Below, in pieces: positions 11,001 through 20,000 of a DNA stretch of 22,879 nucleotides. This DNA is from Elysia marginata. Taxonomy: Eukaryota > Mollusca > Gastropoda > Plakobranchidae. Position 1 is the first letter of the stretch. Every line of letters starts with the position of its first letter. Under the pieces are notes generated by a model. It searched no databases and was not told where the DNA came from. It was given only the letters and a program-made list of their open reading frames with translations. A program made the translations under genes and the position numbers. Location of the stretch: NCBI GenBank assembly GCA_019649035.1, contig BMAT01006889.1, positions 1-22,879 on the forward strand, in the 5' to 3' direction.

Positions 11001-14000
11001 CATTCACTGTAAGAAAATTGTCTTCACACCAACTGACAAACCTGTTCACCTCTTCAAAATAGGCGGACTCATCATTATATATAAATCCTTGAATTACTGA
11101 ATCATCTGCAAATTTAATCAAGTTAAGATTGGGAGAGGATGTTCTAAAGTCATTGGTGTATATGGTGTAAAGGACGGGAGACGAAACACAACCCTGAGGT
11201 GCACCAGTGTTGGTCATTATGGTTTTAGACATATTGTTATTTAGACAAACATATTGCAATCTACCAGTAAGAAAGTCAAGAATCCAGTAGGCCAACTGAG
11301 GAGAAACATTGAGAGAAAACAGTTTTTCAATCATTAAATGCGGTTGGATGGTATTAAACGCACTAGAGAAATCAATAAATAGTGCCCTGGCATATGTCTT
11401 AGGGGTTTCCAGATGTTTTAGGAGGTCGTTAATAAATATGAAAACTGCGTCTTCTACACTTCTATCGGCTTTGTAAGCAAACTGAAAAGGATCTAGCAAT
11501 TGGTCCACTTGGCGCAAAAGTTTACAAAGCATTATTTTTTCAAAGCATTTAAAAACTATAGGGGTCAATGCAATTGGTCCTAAGTCATTCATAGAGGATA
11601 AGGAAGATTTTTTTGGTATTGGAACAATGCTTGCTGTCTTCCATAAAGTGGGTATTGTGCAAGTATCAACTGAAAGATTAAAAATGTAAGTAAATATGGT
11701 GACGAGTTGATGGGCACAGGTCTTAAGGGTTTTACCATTTATGTTATCTGGACCACAGGATTTATTTACATTGATGTTAAGCAAACTTTTCTTCACTTCA
11801 TCCTCACTTATTTTAAGTTCTGTCATTTCTTCAGAGATTTGTTCTTTCAGGTTGCCTCTTAAGATATTTTGTTCTTCCTTAAAATCATAACAATCAAATC
11901 TCGCATAGAACTCATTCAGGTCATTCACATATTCACTCTCATTTTCCACATTCACGCTTGTTTTAACAGATTCGTAGACAGTCATTTTTTTTTCATCCCT
12001 TCCCAAGTTTGTTTGGAGTTGCCCAATTCAAAATACGATTCCATTCTTTCTTTGTACTTCCGTTTACATTCTTTGATCTTACTTTTAGTTTCCCAGTTGA
12101 ATTTTTTAAATACTTCTTTGTCATTTTCTTAGAATTTATTGTTTTTGTTGATAATTACCTCCTTTAATTCTCTGGTAACCCATGGCTTATTATTTGGGTA
12201 AACTTTAATGGTCTCGCGCTTAATAATATTTTCCTCACAGAACTGTATATATGATGAGATGGTATCAGTCAGTTCATTTTTTATCAGTGCAATTGTTTAT
12301 AAACACATCCCAGTCCGTCTTTTCAAAACATTCTTGCAGTTGTAGAGTAGCGTCCGAGGTCCACTTTTTAACAACTTTCACCACTGGCTTGGTGCGCTTT
12401 AATAATGGCTTGTATTTTGGTATAAGTTGTACATTGTTGTGATCAGAGTCTCCCAAAGGGGCGAGTGGTACACACTTGTAGGCATCAGGAATGTTACAAT
12501 AGCACAGATCAAGCGTTCGGTCACCTCTTGTTGGACAGGACACATACTGGTGGTAGTGGGGGAGTGCACTGTCAAGCGAGCAGTGATTAAAGTCACCAAG
12601 TATGATTTTCAGAGCGTCGGGCGATTTTGTTTCTTGTTCATGGATGCGTGAAGTAAGTGTTCCGACAGCCTCTGTCTCGTTTGCTGTTGGCGGTATATAG
12701 ATGACATTGACCAACGCACCTGTAAGCTCACGTGGTAAATAGTGTGGTCGGATAAAATTTCATATACTAGGAACAATTGATACCAACTTAATAAAATGGT
12801 CATGAATGAAATTGTTTTCTTTTGAAACAAGCAGATGCTATAAATTTCTTTCAATTAAAAAAAAATCCAAGGAATGCTTTTATTATCCATTATTATAATC
12901 TGTGCTCTTTTGCATACTTTTCTATTCTACTTTTAAGCGATTTTATCACCAGTGATATCTTTAGCATGTATTTTACAAGTTTCATTTATTATTTCCCCCT
13001 GGTTCACAACAGAGATCTTGACGCCTTTTCAGAGACGGTTGTTTAGTATTGTAAATTCTTACCAAGACATTCTTTACCCAAAGCAAACTCATGCAAACAC
13101 AGAGGAGATTCGACTTGTCTACTGCATGCATGCCTTGAACCATGTACTCAAGTAAGCCTTGAATTTGAATATGTAAATTAAATTTCTATGTATATAAATA
13201 AAAGCTCTGCCTGCATTCTCGTCACTAAGAAATACAGTTGTATGTTATAAGCAATTTCTTAAAAGCTGAGGTTAGGGGCAAAAAATAAAGGTTTTTCTTC
13301 TGTATTTTTTGTAGTTTTATTTCAGTGTGTTGGCTATATAACTCCTAAAGAATGACTATCTAAGAAAATGATGTCTCTAATATCTAAAAAAAAAAAAAAC
13401 CGAGAGATTGTGAGAAAAGGCTGTAATGCATTTTCTCATAGAAGACTTCAATTGTAGTTCTACATTTTCAATGGATACTTTTGTATTAGACATAAGATTA
13501 TTTGAAGCCAGAAATGTTGAGGAGAGTGAAAAACAATCAGACAATACTGACAAGGCATGAAGGTGCAATTGGTTTGTTATTTCTGCAAATGCACTGAGAA
13601 GGCTCCTTAACTTTGCCACATTGATACTATAATAATCTAATCAAGAGCAATTTTAGGCCTCCTCCAGATAGTATGAAGGGAAACGTCAAAATTCAGAATC
13701 GAGTTAGAGGGACTCTACTGGTTTCTCAACTGTTTTAGCTGTAGTATGAGAAGCAAAGAAGTTATTACTTCATTTTAGTAAATAAATTTTCTACCCATTC
13801 ACCCTCATTTTCAGAACGCGTGCAAGAATTATAGCCCACAACTTCAAAATCAAGCACAATAAAAACCAAGCAGCGGATGATGAGTGAGTTGGTTTTTTTT
13901 TTCTTTTCATGACCCTGTTGAGATTTTATTTTTTTTTTCCATATTATTATTGTAAAGCTCTAGAAAGTTAATCTTATTTTTAATGGGTTTTTTTTTTACC

Positions 14001-17000
14001 AAAACTCATGTGGTCAATGGCATTCTTTTTATATTCTATCATTCAAAGACATTAAGTCACCTGTTTTTAATTTGCAGCCAGTTTTTCGTTTTTAAATGAC
14101 TATAGAAGTGTAATGTTCATAAAAAAAATTCGCAAAAAACTGTTCAATTCTATGACTTTATTTTGTAGATACATCAGTGTCTCATGACCATTCAGTCTTT
14201 AAAATTTTCTTTCAGTATTGAGTACAGGGATCAAGGTCTCACTCGCCCCAAGGTTTTGATTGTCTTGCCATACCGTAACAGGGCTCTCAAAGTTGTCAAC
14301 TTGTTGATCAGTTTGCTGTTTGGCTCTGAGCAGGTCTGTGTAACAAAAGCAGTATTTGTTGTTATCCTAACACTGTTTTTTTTTTAAAGTCAAACTGCTT
14401 ATAATAATGGTAGAATTTTTTGAATGGATGATTTTTGTGACAAAATGTCTTGTTAACCCCTTACCTTTAACTTGTGCTGAGCCTTTCATATCCCCATGGG
14501 TGCAATCTCGCCAATCAAATGTGCCCAATGAATATTGCCGGCCAACCACAATGCCATGGGTCACCCGGCAGACGAGTGATGATTTTAAATACCATGGTAA
14601 CATTATTTATAGGTAGTGCATACGTAGGGACAGTAGTCCATACTATTACATATTTTACGTAGAAACAGCTGTCCCTACCTATTTCACGTTTTACGTAGGG
14701 GCTCTCTATAAAGCAAGGATTCAATTAGGGAGGATGCGATTCAATCGTATAAAATCACTTGTCACCCAGTCTTTGGCAATATCGACTATAATGTATAACT
14801 ATAATACATCATGGCTTGCTCGTTTTACAAATTGTTCTTATGTGTACGTTAACACTAAGTAATATTAAGAATCAGACGCTATTGTTGGGGCCTGAGACAA
14901 AGAGGAAGAAGAAGAACCACTCAAGTGTTTTGTCCAGGTTTTACTTGCATGCTTTGAGTATTTTTGAGTGAGTTTAATTTATATATGTTTACATTATACA
15001 AGGTCAGATTTTTAAATAATTCAATTATGTTTTCCTTACATACTTTCATTTTACTGGCATCCATAAACTTTCATTAAGCTTACATATTTTTATTCCTATT
15101 CCAGTTTCAATCAGTTTTTCATAATAATATATACCGTTATATTTACTACAACAGCCGCCATGTATTTGTCACTAAATGTGCTGTACTAAGCTTTTCTAAT
15201 TCAACATTTACTTTCACTGCTTTTGAACATTACGACATACACAGTAAGAAGTTGGATGAGACAACTTACATGTACAGGTACTTTGTGTACAGTAGCTTAC
15301 TCAAGCTAGACCTAACAACGCTAAGCTATCTATATTATATAGGCCTACATGTAGGTCTAAGCGTGTATTCTGTCATTGATCATTCTTGAATCCATCATCT
15401 TTAAAAAATATGCTACATTATAACATATTAAGTGCAGAGTAAATACTTCAAGGGGTCTGAGAACACAATACATGTACACTGTATACAATTTTAATATTTC
15501 AAGCGATTAAACTTGTTTGCTTGTTAGTTGATGGAGACTAATAATTTATTGTGGGAGTGCAATTGTAGTTGAGCTTTTGATGTAAGAGCTTGCTCTAGCT
15601 TCAGTCATGTTACCATTGCCTTTCACAATAACTTCGTTAAAGACATGTTTTCGCTTGTCAATTATTAATGATTGGAATTTTGCAAAGTCCTTAAAAGTTT
15701 GCCTTTTGTAGATTTTTTAACCCGTCTGGGGCACCTGAACTGGTTACCGCCAATGATGACCTTGCATACTTTAAAAAAGCACTGATTTTTTATTGGTTAG
15801 CAAAAATAGCACAACCTTGAAATTGATGACTGTTTCCGTTTGTGTCCCTACGTAAAACGTATGCTCTACCTTATTTATAATGATATTATAGAATTTGAAC
15901 CGTTGCCCATTTTGCAATTTCTATCAAATAATTATCAGTGTAGTGATTGGAATTCACAATACTTAGCAATAGATGATAAAACAAAGTTACAGGAGTCCTT
16001 GAAAGTAGAGAGGAATAGGATGTTTTCACGGAAATTTTTTTTTTATTATTCGTCAGCAGGGCTGATCGGAATCCACAATACTTAGCAATAGAAAATAAAA
16101 CAAAGTTACAGGAGTCCTTGAAAGTAGAAAGGAATAGGATGTTTTCACGGAAATTTTTTTTTTATTATTTGTCAGCAGGGCTGCTTTCATTTTAAAGAAA
16201 ATCAGCCTAATGATTTGAAAACAAATTTCATAAATATGCAATGTATACAGGCAGTGTATAATGATGGCAAGCAATATCAAATGACTGGATAAATCTCAAG
16301 CTGATTATGGTCAGTTTTACTCTTTATTTCAGGCTAACGTAAGCAACAGAAAACGGTTTGAAGAAGAGTATTCAGAGCTTGAGGAGTCAGGGCTCGCAGA
16401 CAAGGCATATAAAACAGGTAATGTTTTAACTTATTTTAACCTGCATAGATTAAGAGATCGCCTGATCCTCTTTAACTTTTGTGTAATTGTATATATGTCT
16501 TGTGCCCAGGGCTAATCAGTCAGAAGTGGGCAATTCTCTTTTCAAAGATAACACAAAGCTTTTTTAAATAATGGGTTTATTTTAAAGTAACAAAAGTTTT
16601 AACATCTTTCCACAAAATAATGATAGTTTTATGAATTTTTTTACATTTGGACGCTTAGAAAGATGTCTTATTCAAAACAACTTCACCTCTCAATGTGAAA
16701 ATTGTAACATCTGACTAACTCCCTCTGGAAGCAAGTCAATTTTTTTAATGATTCCTACCCATTCTTTTATTAAGGTCATAAATTCTTTGGACTTGCAGTA
16801 TATTTTGTAAAGAAAATTTTAAAACCAAAAGGCATTGCCTAATCTCAAGTTCTTCGACGTTAATGAGGTTATACAGCATGCAGAACCAACACATGATGAA
16901 GCGAACTAATTGCACATCAAGAAGAAAGCTTGATGACAGAATTGATACCATAATGAATTTTATTTCTATTGGAGCAAGCGAATGATCTTTTTTCACCAGT

Positions 17001-20000
17001 TGCCAATGAAACAGTGAGCTTGCTATACTTTTTTAAAACAGATCAGAATTGTGTCACTGTTTTAATGATCTTATCCAAACAATTGCATTATCTTAGTGGT
17101 GTTAAAGTATATCTGAGCACTTTGTGCTTAACACCTAAGGGGCCAGAGACATACATACTCGCCAAAATTTCAAAAGCCGAAAGAAAGGGAGATGTACATA
17201 CTCGTAAGCGATAGTCTGTTTGTTTTTCAATCCAAATTTTATTAAAATCCAGTTCAAGCCAAATAATTTCTGTTTTTGTGAACTTTGAGGTTTTGTTTTC
17301 AACATGGAAATTGGTTCTTCGTTAAAATTCAATAAAAACTGCAAAGTAAATGCAATTTAGACTTAGATCTAGATGCTGAGCCGAAGTAGGTGGTGGAGGT
17401 GTTATAATATTCTCTTAAGGACTGGAGTATTTCTGTTTTGGATTACTGTACAGAGTGTTTTCAAATGATTAAAGCACTTTATATGGTCACTTTCACATTG
17501 AATTTTTATTTTCTTTTGTTTTTCTCCTTTTATCTGTTGATGTTGGGGTTTGTTTTTGTCTCTGCTTTACAGTTTACACCAGAACAACTGAAAACATTTC
17601 AAAACATACAAAAATTCACAAAATTTACCTAAAATACAAAAGTCATTGCAAGGAAGCATTATTCATCATTAGTTCATTTCTAATTTGAAGCTTTAGAGAA
17701 TTCTATAAAATGAGTGTTGGCTAACATTTTGGGCCCTGGAAAAATTTTTGCTCTAGCTCCGGTCCTGTGTTGAGCTGTGGCTCCGGTCACTTAAGTGACA
17801 GGAATGAGCTTTATGTTTTCTGATATTGCAATCCACTTTTGAAAACTTGTCTATTCTCTCTCCATCTCATCTATGGCCAAAGAGAGGATTCAGTGTATTT
17901 TGAGCCTTTAAGTTTAAATAGAATCTGCTCACCAGAACTGTATACTGAAAATCTGTTTTTGTATTTCATCTATTGATTTATCCGCTTCCTTATAGTTTAT
18001 TAAGATTCTATATCTTTCCTTACGGTAACTAATATTATTCATAATGTGTTACAAGTTGGCATTCTATCCCTTTGCGAAATTCATTTTGTCAGTAATCACT
18101 ATTATAATGGTTGACAAAATGCCTGTCAATTATGTTGCAGAGGATTTCAAGAAACTCTTTGAGGGAAATACTGATGACAACTTCAGAATAGGGCTGAGTG
18201 TATCAAAGAAAAGTTTAAGGCTCTACTCTCCATTCTATGAGTCTGACATAATTTTAGCATCTCCTTTAGGCCTCAGAATGATCATTGGATTAGAAGGGTG
18301 AGTTTATACATTTTTTCATGAGTTTACATCTTCCACTTTGTATCTTGATATTTTTAGGTATATTAGCATAAATAATTATTTGTCCCCAAATGGGCCTGTA
18401 TAATTATAAAGTTAATTCTGCATGATGTTACAACAAACTCATTTTAGACATAATTTTGATAGGAAGTAGATTTTGACAAGTGCATAAGTTGACAGAGAAA
18501 AACATGGACTTTTCAATCAGTTTTATTTATTCAGATATTTTCTCCATTTTTTCCTTGCTGGGTTGGAGTACAGATGTATTATTTGTTTTACATCATAAAA
18601 TTTTGAGCATTGCAGAAGCTCTTTAAACTTAAAGTGGCTGAACAAAAAAATGTCACCCATTCATTGTATTGTTTTTCTCACTGAAACAAAATAGTTTACA
18701 CTACTTTAACACCAAAACTTTTCTCTTTTTTTTACTCCATTTAATCTAAAATTAATAAAGACAGGGCAGAGGTTGGTTAACCAATGGAAAATGTACAGCT
18801 GGTCGTCTATTAAATTCAAATCAAATTCTATGCAAAGATGGAGAAGCAATCATATTCACATTGAACTTTGAAGAGCCTATAGGTGAGGGGGGAAAGCAGG
18901 AGAAAAAAATCTCCAGTTGCCTAGCCTGACCAGACTCTTGGTCTAGATAAACATATTTTGTAAATAGTTTAAGTTGTGCACTGACACAGCTCTGGAATTT
19001 TCTACTGTTCCGTTTCTTTTCATTCGCAAGTTCAAATTACTTGTTTCACTTTAATTAGATCTCAAATTATCTAGGTGTTCAAAAAATATTTTTTTATACA
19101 TTTTTTAGATGTTTTGATGTATTTTCATTAGTAGCAATGTTAAATCTTTTTCAGTGATAAGGAGCAAGACTTTGACTTTTTATCCTCTATTGAGGTGATG
19201 ATTGCAGATCAAATGGATGTCTTTCTCATGCAAAATTGGGATCACTTCCTGGTAAGATAGAACTAGGTTTCTTGAATGAAAAAAGTCTTCTAATCTGAAG
19301 CTCTTTTCCCTTTTTATTTGAAATTTCTTCATTTGATGAGTATTAACATTTACAGTGTATTCCTTTCTCATTGGTTTTTTTTTTTACTTCATTGTACTAG
19401 ATGAACAAGTAACACATTCAATCTTTTTTCTTTTCCTCACGTCCCCATAGCACACATGCAAGCACATGCACATGCAACCCCGAGAACCTCATGGAGTGGA
19501 CTTCTCAAGGGTGCGCATGTGGTCTATAGATGGATGGTAAGTGAAACAATCACAACTTAATGGAAAGGTCTTTTTTTTTTATTTGCAATAATTACAATAG
19601 AGTGTAACTTGTATGAGTATAAAAATAGCAAAAAAAATCAGCCAATAGCAGTGTCAGCTTTTTAACTTCTACTTGCATCCAGGGCAAATGAGTCATGATA
19701 ATTCATAAATTCTTTTTTTTTTTTTTAAGATATCAATTGTCTTAAAAATTCATTTTCCCCTTTTTCTCAATGTTGTAAATCAACAAAAGTTTGAAATTCT
19801 TTCCACAAAATATTGATAATTCTTTTTGTTTGGAGGTTTAGAACAAAAGTCTTGTTCAATGGAGCAATGACTTTTAAGGTGAAAATGGCAACATCCAACT
19901 CATTCACTCAGGATTTGAGCCATTTGTCTTCACATTTACACCTCTGATTTAAAATGATTTTTATTTTGGCAACCTTAGATTCTTAATGATCTTCCTGTTA

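Larger units (their letters stand above)
9936..12762 (-). mobile_element. 5'-truncated Rex1-like (CR1-group) LINE, antisense in intron 7
   Basis: On the minus strand the element runs from an endonuclease fragment (12759-12274) through a full reverse transcriptase (about 12006-10441), a roughly 490-base 3' UTR, and an A/T-rich tail that repeats AAAGATTTC at 9936-9965. The protein resembles the fish-type Rex1/Babar family known from vertebrate genomes: GDFNHC, SCPTRG.R.LD.CY, SDHN.VQLIP, then [22 protein letters not shown] and W....FLTVNV.K.KE. Its 5' edge is just beyond an in-frame stop at 12760-12762, so the N-terminal half of the endonuclease is lost. I could not identify a target-site duplication. 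Confidence 0.85.

Noticed and set aside
13377-13619. 80-codon antisense open frame in intron 8
   Set aside because: Composition looks somewhat protein-like, but I recognise no motif, it ends in a poly-Phe run from a homopolymer, and frames of this length are common in the window by chance.
14450-14602. Second piggyBac-like MITE starting TTAACCCCTTACC
   Set aside because: No matching inverted end followed by TTAA could be found; one end alone is not enough.
16745-16996. 83-codon antisense frame in intron 11
   Set aside because: No recognisable domain or motif; within chance range for AT-rich intron.
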